Notes: a model not told the origin generated them from the letters alone. Counted from the first letter of the stretch, positions 1 through 6,180 are shown. The stretch: 9,948 nt of DNA from Burkholderiaceae bacterium (GCA_013696665.1 JACCYC010000267.1:1-9948), one strand, 5' to 3'. Made by a program: numbers and translations.

Positions 1-149
1 GCTGCCGTGTTCGCAAGCAGTGCAACGGCGACATTGCCGCCCGCCAGACGCTCACCCATGATCCCCGAGCCAACGACGGCCGCCAGAAGCAGCGCCGACC
101 CGAGCGCTTCAGCCGCCAGCCGCTGACCTGCCGAGTAGCGCTCAGTCAA
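1..149 (-). CDS. aqpS: MIP/aquaporin family channel, AqpS-like (N-terminal part only)
   Basis: Only the first 49 codons are in the window; the gene continues beyond base 1. The peptide has a short polar start, then a hydrophobic first membrane helix containing LLLAAVVGSGIM, then ERLAGGNVAVALLANT. This matches the N-terminus of the aquaglyceroporins found in rhizobial and proteobacterial ars operons (AqpS type), which conduct As(III) and some methylated arsenicals down their gradient across the inner membrane. The NPA pore motifs lie outside the window. The likely start is TTG (149-147), which overlaps the TGA stop of arsC as TTGA, so translation is probably coupled. No separate ribosome binding site is needed for that arrangement and none is obvious. 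Placement after arsR, arsI and arsC supports a role as the exit route for arsenite. Family assignment is fairly sure from this peptide and the context; substrate range is inferred. Confidence 0.72.
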   Translation of the reverse strand, partial: MTERYSAGQRLAAEALGSALLLAAVVGSGIMGERLAGGNVAVALLANTA

Positions 150-643
150 CTCTTGCCGATCGAGTCGAGCCGCTGCTTCAGCGCGAGCCCGTCGATCTTA
201 TCCAGCGGCAGAGCGAGGAAAAAGTCGAGGCGGCGCTGCAGCGTCGTGAATACACGCAAGAACGCCTTGCGCCTGGTGTCATCATCGCCCTCGATGGCCG
301 CCGGATCTTCGACGCCCCAATGCGCCGTCACCGGTTGCCCCGGCCACAACGGACACGTTTCGCCTGCCGCACTGTCGCAAACGGTAAAGACGAAGTCGAG
401 CTTCGGTGAATCGGGGCGCGCAAACTCGTCCCAGTTTTTGCTGCGTAGCCCGTCAGTCGGTACCCGACTCTTCTGCAGCAGTTCAATCGTCAGCGGATTA
501 ACCTGTCCCCCCGGGTGGCTACCTGCGCTATGGCCGATGAAGGCGCGATTCTTCGACCTCGCATTCAGCAATGCTTCGGCCATGATCGAACGCGCGGAGT
601 TACCCGTGCAAAGAAACAGAACGTGCTTGGGTTGCTCGCTCAT
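146..643 (-). CDS. arsC: Arsenate reductase ArsC, thioredoxin-coupled low-molecular-weight phosphatase type
   Basis: This 165-residue cytoplasmic enzyme reduces arsenate to arsenite. The phosphatase P-loop CTGNSARS is at residues 12-19, giving the Cys12-X5-Arg18 signature. The general acid region HWGVEDP places the catalytic Asp at 113. Two further cysteines, Cys89 and Cys97, sit where the thioredoxin-linked family (S. aureus pI258 type, Cys10/82/89) carries its redox relay, so reduction through thioredoxin is expected rather than glutaredoxin. The protein is somewhat longer than the roughly 130-residue classical members, with about 35 extra residues at the C-terminus, as is common for ars-operon copies next to aquaporins. 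The ATG at 643 has a good ribosome binding site (AAGGGAG, 7 bases upstream) that overlaps the arsI stop region. It lies 12 bases after arsI, and its TGA overlaps the aquaporin start. Function is well supported. Confidence 0.93.
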   Translation of the reverse strand: MSEQPKHVLFLCTGNSARSIMAEALLNARSKNRAFIGHSAGSHPGGQVNPLTIELLQKSRVPTDGLRSKNWDEFARPDSPKLDFVFTVCDSAAGETCPLWPGQPVTAHWGVEDPAAIEGDDDTRRKAFLRVFTTLQRRLDFFLALPLDKIDGLALKQRLDSIGKS

Positions 644-655
644 CGCCGCGCTCCC

Positions 656-1147
656 TTATCTGCAACATGAGGCGCTTGCGCGCTCGATCTTGGATGGCTG
701 AGATGCGCTTAGCGGCGCACAGCACGAGGACTGTGACTCGCTTTCACTAGCGGGACGTGAAGGCGCGACGTTGTCGGTGCCAAAAAATTCGATCTGCGCA
801 AGCGTGTGATAGGTCTCCCACGCCACGCCTTGCGGATCGGTGTACCAATACTTGTTCGAACGCGCGTAGCAGCACGTTCCATTCTGCGCAGACGCTGAGA
901 GATCGGCCGACTCGGCCTGTCCGCGCAGCGCTTCCAACTCTTCGTCGGAGTCGACCTGCAATCCCAGGTGATTGACACCAATGTCCTCGCCGCGCTGTGA
1001 GATCGCGAAATTGATGCGCGGATCGTCGACCATCCACTTCGCATAGTCCGACTTGCTTACGGTCGGCTCGGCGCCGAACAGTGCTGAGTAAAAGCGGATG
1101 CTCGATTCGAGGTCCTTGACTGCAACATGTACGTGAAAGCGTTTCAA
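656..1147 (-). CDS. arsI: ArsI/CadI family dioxygenase, probable C-As lyase (organoarsenical demethylase)
   Basis: This is a 163-residue vicinal-oxygen-chelate (glyoxalase fold) protein beginning KRFHVHVAVKDL. ArsI enzymes use Fe(II) and oxygen to cleave the carbon-arsenic bond of trivalent methyl- or aryl-arsenicals, releasing As(III). Candidate iron ligands are His5, His60 (in NHLGLQV) and Glu111 (in WETYH). The vicinal pair Cys92-Cys93 in NGTCCYA is the known substrate-binding site of the family. The C-terminal tail carries two more Cys-Cys pairs (142-143 and 161-162) in a Ser/Ala-rich segment. The chosen start is TTG at 1147-1145, preceded by AAAGG at 7 bases, and it overlaps the arsR stop as TTGA. 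An upstream start at 1216 would add 23 residues that are unlike the family and would run inside arsR. CadI-type cadmium proteins are the close alternative, but the ars context favours ArsI. Confidence 0.88.
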   Translation of the reverse strand: MKRFHVHVAVKDLESSIRFYSALFGAEPTVSKSDYAKWMVDDPRINFAISQRGEDIGVNHLGLQVDSDEELEALRGQAESADLSASAQNGTCCYARSNKYWYTDPQGVAWETYHTLAQIEFFGTDNVAPSRPASESESQSSCCAPLSASQPSKIERASASCCR

Positions 1148-1509
1148 GCGGTTACCTTTCTGCGTGATTTTGCGGTGCTGGTCGACGGCGCACAGGCTGC
1201 CGGGTTGGGTGCACACGCGCCTCCATCGACCGCACAGCAGTTTTCAGTTAAGAAGCCGAGCAAACGGTTCATTACCCCAAAGTTCGCCGTGTAGAAAACA
1301 AATCGCCCGTCCTGCCGTGCGGTGACCAGCTTTGCGTGCGCGAGCTCTTTCAAATGAAACGACAGCGTCGCGGGAGATACCCGCAACTGTTCGGCAATCT
1401 CGCCGGCCGCCAATCCGCTCGTGCCCTGCTGTACCAAAAGCCGGAATACGTCCAACCGAGTGTCTTGTGCGAGTGCGGCGAGAGAGCGTACGGCGTCTGT
1501 CGTTTTCAT
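1144..1509 (-). CDS. arsR: ArsR family As(III)-responsive transcriptional repressor
   Basis: This 121-residue winged-helix repressor of the SmtB/ArsR family heads the ars operon. The N-terminal segment (residues 5-30, LAALAQDTRLDVFRLL) is the typical dimer/helix region. The recognition helix is around residues 44-56, with SPATLSFHLKEL. The wing contains RQDGRFVFY (65-73). There is no ELCVCDL As(III) site in the DNA-reading helix. Instead a cysteine group lies at the C-terminus: Cys91-Cys92 (ENCCA), Cys99 and Cys106. This resembles the Acidithiobacillus ferrooxidans ArsR arrangement, where C-terminal cysteines bind As(III). The ATG at 1509 is chosen because homology begins there; it has no clear ribosome binding site and lies inside an inverted repeat, so a leaderless or very short-leader mRNA is possible. 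The TTG at 1548 would read through the promoter. The stop overlaps the arsI start (TTGA). Confidence 0.93.
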   Translation of the reverse strand: MKTTDAVRSLAALAQDTRLDVFRLLVQQGTSGLAAGEIAEQLRVSPATLSFHLKELAHAKLVTARQDGRFVFYTANFGVMNRLLGFLTENCCAVDGGACAPNPAACAPSTSTAKSRRKVTA

Positions 1510-1531
1510 ATTTCTATATTCGTTGAAATAT
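1508..1531 (-). promoter_or_regulatory. Probable ArsR operator (inverted repeat)
   Basis: A perfect 7-base inverted repeat ATATTTC (1508-1514) and GAAATAT (1525-1531) is separated by 10 bases and is AT-rich in a GC-rich setting. It overlaps the arsR start codon and the likely -10 region, the usual position for an autorepressing ArsR-family operator. Binding there would block RNA polymerase and silence arsR-arsI-arsC-aqp until As(III) is bound. Assignment is inferred from symmetry and position. Confidence 0.68.
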
Positions 1532-1544
1532 AAGGTCGCGTCAA
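1513..1544 (-). promoter_or_regulatory. Probable sigma-70 promoter of the ars operon
   Basis: On the minus strand a good -35 box TTGACG occupies 1544-1539. The -10 element is less certain: GAATAT (1521-1516) gives a 17-base spacer, and TATAGA (1518-1513) gives 20 bases. Either choice would start transcription close to base 1509, the arsR initiation codon. The ArsR inverted repeat covers the spacer and the -10. The promoter is inferred from sequence only. Confidence 0.5.
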
Positions 1545-2390
1545 GCAATATCTATCGCAAGATTGCGACAAACTCGGTCGGGAAGCGCGATTACTTTTCC
1601 GCAACGAGGAAGCCGCCGCCAGCGCCGCCATCACAGCAAGCAGCCAACGACCGAGCGCGCCGCCGCCGCCACTCGAAGCCGCCACTGGCGGGTTGGCCGC
1701 GCTGGTTTCCGCCGTACCAAGAAGCGCCACCGCCGCGGTCGCACCCACCCAGTCGTGATCCATCTGTACGGCAGCCGTTCGCAGTCCCGCACTACCGGGC
1801 GCGGGTCGGAACATGATGCCGATCTCACATGAATCACCCGCGGCCAGCGTTGCTGACGCCACACATACCGAGTCGGAGACGGTGAACTCTGTTGTTTGCG
1901 GTCCGACGATGCGCGCGTCACTGGTGAGTCGTAGCGGCAGTGCACCGTCATTGCGCAATTGCACTGTCGCGCGTGCCGACGCTTGGCCGGGGAGCACTGG
2001 TCCGAAATCAAGCCGGTCAGTGCCGGACCCGCCGCCCCGTGAGCGTGTAGTAACGCGCAGCAGGGGGCTTGGCACGCTCGGATTTCCGATGTACGCGGCA
2101 ACATCTGCGATGTCCTGCGCCGTCAACCGTCCGCGCAAAGGTGTCATCTGCGGAATGGTGTTCAGTGCGTTTGCGACGATCGACGGATTGTTGGCAGCGC
2201 GCCCGATCCCAAACAAACCAGGCGGCAGTCCAGCATGGCAGTCGACGCAACTGACGCTCGCGCCGACCAGCGCGCGGTATCGAGGTAGTAGCGCTTGCCA
2301 CGCAGCGCATCCTGCGCCGATGCGGTAGTGACCCAGGAAAGCGCAGTGGCGATCGCCAACAGCTTGAAATGGTGTCGCATGGCTCCCGCC

Positions 2391-2415
2391 AAAAAAAGGG
2401 AGGCCGTCGCCTCCC
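2391..2415 (-). terminator. Rho-independent terminator after the PhoX-family gene
   Basis: On the minus strand GGGAGGC, a 4-base loop and GCCTCCC form a perfect 7-bp GC-rich stem (2415-2398), followed directly by seven T (2397-2391). It begins 26 bases after the phoX stop codon. The cytochrome start codon lies only 10 bases past the T-run. Confidence 0.9.
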
Positions 2416-2441
2416 GTATTGATGCTCCGCTCTCGCGGCCG

Positions 2442-4670
2442 CTAGATGCCGATCACACCAGCATCGTTCTTGGTGATCACGATTGTTGCCGAGCGTGGGC
2501 GCGCGGTGCCGCCTTCGGGCCAGTGGCTGGTAAACATCGTCGGATCGCCGATCGCCGTTGCGGGTGTGTCCTCGCCGGGATGCTGAATGTTGACGAATAG
2601 TGTTCGGCCGTCGGGGGTCTCGGTGATACCGGTCACTTCACAATCCTTCGGGCCCACCAGAAAGCGCCTGAGCTTGGTTCCCTGCGCGGCGCCGACGAAC
2701 GTCTGCACCTGCTTGGTCGCGCCCAAGGCGTCGGTGTTTGTGATCGTTCTCGGACCGCCGTCGCCCACACCGCCTGGCAAAGCAGCAAGCAGCATGCAGT
2801 TGGTCACGTCGGTGTACGCGCCGTCGTCGGTTTGCACCCAGCAGAGGTTCGTTGCACGGCTGAACCAGAGGCCGTCGGGACTCGAGAAATCGTTATCCGC
2901 AGTGAGTGCAGATACATTGATGTTGGGATCGGCAATCGTTGAGCGCGCGCCGAACAGAAAGATGTCCCATGTGAAAGTAAGCACTTCGGGCGAACTTTCA
3001 CGCCAGCGGATGATGTGTCCGTTCGGATTGCCCCGCTGCGCCGTGCCGTTGGTCCGCAGGTCGTTGTAGTGTCGCGGGTTTGCAGCGTCGGTCGCGGCCA
3101 GTGGGCGCAAGGCCGCGGTGTTGTTGGTCAGGGTCATGTACACGTCGCCGTTCAACGGATCGACCGCACCCCATTCGGGACGATCCATCTTGGTCGCACC
3201 CTGCGCGTCGGCAGCGAGCCTCGTATTCAAAGCGACATCGATTTGATCGGTGAACGGATACGCAACATTGGCCGCTGTTACGTTGCCGACTCCGAAGGTG
3301 AGCTCCAACCAGTTACCGGTGCCATCGGCGTTGAACTTCGCCGCATAGAGTTTTCCGGCGTCCAGATACTTGTCGCCCGCGGTCAGGCCGCGGGTTGCGT
3401 CGGCCGCATCCCATACCGCGGTCGAAACGTATTTGTAGATGTATTCGTTACGCGAATCGCAGCCCATGTAGAACACGACCGGCTTGCCGACGACCGCCTT
3501 GGCGGGCCACGCGCCTTCGTGTGCAATCCGCCCCATCGCCGTACGCTTCTTCGGCGCCGCTGCGCCGGTAAACGGATCGATCTCAACGTTCCACCCATAC
3601 GTGTTGGAGACGTTGCGATAGTCGTCGGCGGCGGTCGCGCCGACTACCTGCGTATTCCAGCGTCCGTAAAGGTTGTCGGCGGTGTCCGGCGTAAAGGTCG
3701 CCCACAGCTCGCGACCGTTGCCCGCAACACCGTAACGCGCAAACGACGTGAGCTCCTTCGTCGTCCGGTTCGGGTTGTCGGTCGCAGTGACGCGGCGGAA
3801 GTAACCCGCCCAGTTCTCTTCGCAGGCCAGGTACGTGTACCAGGGCGTATAGCCGTGCGCGCAGTTGTTGATCGTGCCGCGCGTCTGCGTGCCGGTCGGC
3901 GAGAATTTCGTGATCATTTGCGGAGCACCGCGCGCCGGCCCGGCGATCTCGATCACGGTCAACGTATGCACGCGCCGATTGAATGCCGAATCCTGCTTGT
4001 ACGACCACGCACCCGCGGCGCGCTGCACTTCGATGACGCTCACCCCGTGCACGTAGAACTCTCGAAGCACCTCGTCGGCGACGGTGCGCGCGCCGGCGAC
4101 GATGGTTTGGCCTGCGGGGTGCAGAAATGCGGGTGTTATCGCTTCGTGATTCATTACCAGCAAGCCGCGGTCGGACGACGTTGCAGAATAGGTTCCAGTC
4201 GCACTCAAGCCGTAGTACTCGATCGCATCGTGATGATCGCCGGCGCGTTGCGCGAAACTGGGCGCCGCGTCCGCGCCGTTGTTCATGTAGGCCGGAATGC
4301 CGCTCGCGATCGGATCGCCAAGCCGATAGAGAACGCTTGCGGTGTACCCGCCAGCGACGGTCACCACGTCGGCCGTGCTTTTGGCAACTGCACCAAAGCT
4401 GAGAGCTGAAGGTCGCGCAGGGCCGGCCGGAGCAGCCGGAGGTGGCGGCGGAGCGGGCGCCGGTGCCGGCGCGGGCGCGGGCGCTGAATCATCGTCACCG
4501 CCACAAGCCGCGAGCAGCGCCGAACTGCTGCCGATAAACGATAGAGCCGCCAGCCCCGTCCCGCTTCTCAAGAGCGCGCGCCGCTTTGGGTCGTGCAGGT
4601 GCTGTTCGATCAAATCGTTGATGTGCGGATTGTGTGACGTGTTCGAAATAGTTTCGTCGTCATGCGACAT
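2442..4670 (-). CDS. phoX: PhoX-family (DUF839) phosphatase, Tat-type lipoprotein
   Basis: This 742-residue protein is a secreted PhoX-type alkaline phosphatase, a family of calcium/iron enzymes that release phosphate from phosphomonoesters outside the inner membrane. The start at 4670 has GGAG six bases upstream. A start at 4739 would add 23 unlike residues. The N-terminus has Arg30-Arg31 in KRRALLRSG, a hydrophobic stretch, and a lipobox ending at Cys56 (SALLAAC), so export by Tat and lipidation are both predicted. An Ala-Pro/Pro linker (about 63-86) follows. Family motifs are NHEAITP (174-180), NCAHGYTPW with CEENW (269-287), RPEW, SPDGLWFS, and near the C-terminus EVTG...TPDGRTLFVNIQHPGE (678-700). 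The Cys and Glu in the 269-287 block correspond to metal-site residues in characterised PhoX. A terminator follows directly. Catalytic activity is inferred; some DUF839 members have no tested substrate. Confidence 0.9.
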   Translation of the reverse strand: MSHDDETISNTSHNPHINDLIEQHLHDPKRRALLRSGTGLAALSFIGSSSALLAACGGDDDSAPAPAPAPAPAPPPPPAAPAGPARPSALSFGAVAKSTADVVTVAGGYTASVLYRLGDPIASGIPAYMNNGADAAPSFAQRAGDHHDAIEYYGLSATGTYSATSSDRGLLVMNHEAITPAFLHPAGQTIVAGARTVADEVLREFYVHGVSVIEVQRAAGAWSYKQDSAFNRRVHTLTVIEIAGPARGAPQMITKFSPTGTQTRGTINNCAHGYTPWYTYLACEENWAGYFRRVTATDNPNRTTKELTSFARYGVAGNGRELWATFTPDTADNLYGRWNTQVVGATAADDYRNVSNTYGWNVEIDPFTGAAAPKKRTAMGRIAHEGAWPAKAVVGKPVVFYMGCDSRNEYIYKYVSTAVWDAADATRGLTAGDKYLDAGKLYAAKFNADGTGNWLELTFGVGNVTAANVAYPFTDQIDVALNTRLAADAQGATKMDRPEWGAVDPLNGDVYMTLTNNTAALRPLAATDAANPRHYNDLRTNGTAQRGNPNGHIIRWRESSPEVLTFTWDIFLFGARSTIADPNINVSALTADNDFSSPDGLWFSRATNLCWVQTDDGAYTDVTNCMLLAALPGGVGDGGPRTITNTDALGATKQVQTFVGAAQGTKLRRFLVGPKDCEVTGITETPDGRTLFVNIQHPGEDTPATAIGDPTMFTSHWPEGGTARPRSATIVITKNDAGVIGI
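4449..4484 (-). repeat. GC-rich hexanucleotide-like tract encoding an Ala-Pro linker
   Basis: An imperfect tandem of GCNCCN units encodes six Ala-Pro dipeptides (residues 63-74), continued by a proline run. It links the lipidated cysteine to the phosphatase domain. Such tracts vary in length between strains by slippage; here it stays in frame. Confidence 0.6.
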
Positions 4671-4765
4671 GCGTTTCTCCAGCGGGGTGCAGTTTGCGAG
4701 GGGATGGAGCTTCGCCGGATGGTCGAAGCAATGACGCAAGTTTCAACTGCACGCATGACCAACGC

Positions 4766-4783
4766 GTTACGTTCTTATGACGA
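4766..4783 (-). promoter_or_regulatory. Possible PHO box upstream of phoX
   Basis: On the minus strand TCGTCATAAGAACGTAAC matches about 12 of 18 positions of the enterobacterial PhoB box, with two half-sites (GTCAT and GTAAC) 11 bases apart, as PhoB boxes require. It is about 95 bases upstream of the phoX start, in the glmM-phoX gap. I do not see a convincing -10 box at the expected distance. This is a tentative call that fits a phosphate-starvation enzyme. Confidence 0.28.
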
Positions 4784-4818
4784 GCGCAAGACAAATGGGA
4801 CGACCAGCACGGCACTGC

Positions 4819-6180
4819 TCAATTAACGGCAGAACCTAGCGTCGATGCAAGGCGCTGCGCCATCGCCTCCGCAATGCTGACTTCGGCGGCCTCGACCATC
4901 ACGCGCAGCACCGGCTCGGTTCCTGAAGCACGGATCAACACGCGGCCGCTGCCATTGAGTTCACGCTCGGCTTCCGAGACCGCGGCGACGAGGCCGGCGT
5001 GCGAAGTCCAATCGAAATTCCGGCTGACTTTTGCATTGACGAGCGCCTGGGGCATCAGAACCAGATCCGAAGTCATCTCTGCGAGTGATATCTGCTGGCG
5101 TCGCACCGCCGACAGAACCTGCAGCGCGCTCACGATTCCGTCACCGGTGGTGTGGCAATCAAGAAAAAGCAAATGGCCCGAACCTTCGCCGCCGTAGAGC
5201 CATCCTTTTTCCTGCAGCAACTCGAGCACATATCGATCGCCGACAGCGGCGCGTGCAAACGGCACATCGAGCTCGCGCAGTTTTCGCTCCAGCGAGTAAT
5301 TGGTCATCAAAGTGCCGGCAACGCCCTTAACTGCACGCTGTCGACGCATGCGATCGCGCACCACGATGTACAGCAGCTCATCCCCGTTATAGATGCGTCC
5401 ATCTGCATCGGCAATGACGACCCTGTCTGCATCGCCATCGAGCGCGATACCAAAATCAGCTTTATGTGTCTTTACAGCCTCGGCCAGGTGACCGGCATGA
5501 ACGGCACCCACCCCATCGTTGATGTTGGTGCCATTCGGCGCGGCTCCAAGCGAGACGACTTCGGCGCCGAGCTCGTGAAATACCGGCGACGCCACGTGGT
5601 ATGCAGCGCCATGTGCGCTGTCAACGACGATCTTGAGGCCCTTGAGATCAGCTTCGCTCGGAAAGGTGCGCTTGCAAAACTCGATATACCGGCCGGCTGC
5701 ATCGTCGAGTCGCCGCACTTTGCCGAGCCGCTTTGACTCGACGCAGTGCCACGGGCGCTCAAGCTCCGATTCAATTCGAGCCTCGACGTCATCGGGCAGC
5801 TTGGTGCCACGCGCCGAAAAAAACTTGATGCCATTGTCCGGATAAGGATTGTGCGATGCGCTGATTACGATTCCCGCGTCCAGTCGCAGCGTGCGCGTCA
5901 GGTACGCGACACCCGGTGTGGGCAGCGGGCCGCACAGCACCACATCTACTCCGGCGCTGGACAATCCTGCCTCGAGCGCGGCTTCGAGCATGTAACCCGA
6001 GATGCGGGTGTCCTTGCCGATCAGCACGGTCGGATGCTGATCGCCGGCGGTGCCCGCAATTGCCCTTAGCGCGCGGCCGGCCGCCTGACCCAGTCGCAAT
6101 ACAAATTCAGGCGTAATCGGCGCTTCGCCGACGGTGCCGCGTACACCGTCGGTGCCAAAGTACTTGCGCTTGGTACTCAT
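4819..6180 (-). CDS. glmM: Phosphoglucosamine mutase GlmM
   Basis: This 453-residue cytoplasmic enzyme converts glucosamine-6-phosphate to glucosamine-1-phosphate, the second step toward UDP-GlcNAc for peptidoglycan and lipopolysaccharide. All four alpha-D-phosphohexomutase landmarks are intact: the phosphoserine loop SASHNP with Ser109, the metal loop DGDADR (248-253), the sugar loop GEGSGH (331-336) and the phosphate-binding loop RASGTEP (417-423). The N-terminal KYFGTDGVRG is diagnostic for GlmM rather than phosphoglucomutase. Length is normal for the family (E. coli 445). The ATG at 6180 overlaps the folP stop as ATGA, so it is translated with folP. A longer start at 6234 would run into folP and adds non-family residues. 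No clear intrinsic terminator follows within the gap to phoX. Enzyme identity is secure. Confidence 0.98.
   Translation of the reverse strand: MSTKRKYFGTDGVRGTVGEAPITPEFVLRLGQAAGRALRAIAGTAGDQHPTVLIGKDTRISGYMLEAALEAGLSSAGVDVVLCGPLPTPGVAYLTRTLRLDAGIVISASHNPYPDNGIKFFSARGTKLPDDVEARIESELERPWHCVESKRLGKVRRLDDAAGRYIEFCKRTFPSEADLKGLKIVVDSAHGAAYHVASPVFHELGAEVVSLGAAPNGTNINDGVGAVHAGHLAEAVKTHKADFGIALDGDADRVVIADADGRIYNGDELLYIVVRDRMRRQRAVKGVAGTLMTNYSLERKLRELDVPFARAAVGDRYVLELLQEKGWLYGGEGSGHLLFLDCHTTGDGIVSALQVLSAVRRQQISLAEMTSDLVLMPQALVNAKVSRNFDWTSHAGLVAAVSEAERELNGSGRVLIRASGTEPVLRVMVEAAEVSIAEAMAQRLASTLGSAVN

Larger units (their letters stand above)
1506..2380 (-). pseudogene. Frameshifted secreted c-type cytochrome fused to a choice-of-anchor D domain
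   Basis: The ATG at 2380 begins a Sec signal peptide (MRHHFKLLAIATALSWVTTASAQ) and a short stretch ending DTAR. The frame then breaks. One missing base in the GCGCGCG run at 2270-2276 separates it from LVGASVSCVDCHAG in the next frame. Rejoined, the protein has a CXXCH haem site at residues 45-49 and a likely axial Met79 (IPQM), so it is a small class I cytochrome c. From about residue 124 follows a choice-of-anchor D (Ig-like) domain beginning LDFGPVLPG. Residues 238-262 are four glycines, a hydrophobic helix and LRK, which resembles a GlyGly-CTERM type sorting or anchoring tail. As read, 29 more residues continue through the ars promoter to a stop at 1506. An extra A in the A-run at 1595-1598 would instead end the protein at LRKK. 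It could be a true pseudogene or sequencing error. Electron partner unknown. Confidence 0.7.

Noticed and set aside
153..701. A plus-strand open frame opposite arsC
   Set aside because: It is the antisense shadow of arsC; its composition is Ser/Arg-rich without domain signals.
1148..1216. Upstream start for arsI adding 23 residues
   Set aside because: The extra residues are unlike the family and lie within arsR; the TTG at 1147 has a ribosome binding site and matches the family N-terminus.
1510..1548. Upstream TTG start for arsR adding 13 residues
   Set aside because: It would translate the promoter -10 and operator and has no ribosome binding site; homology begins at the ATG at 1509.
3015..4409. 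A 464-codon open frame on the plus strand
   Set aside because: It lies wholly opposite the PhoX gene, has an Arg/Val-rich composition typical of antisense frames in GC-rich DNA, and shows no recognisable domain.
4671..4739. Upstream start for the PhoX gene adding 23 residues
   Set aside because: The start at 4670 has GGAG at correct spacing and the usual PhoX leader; the extension would spoil it.
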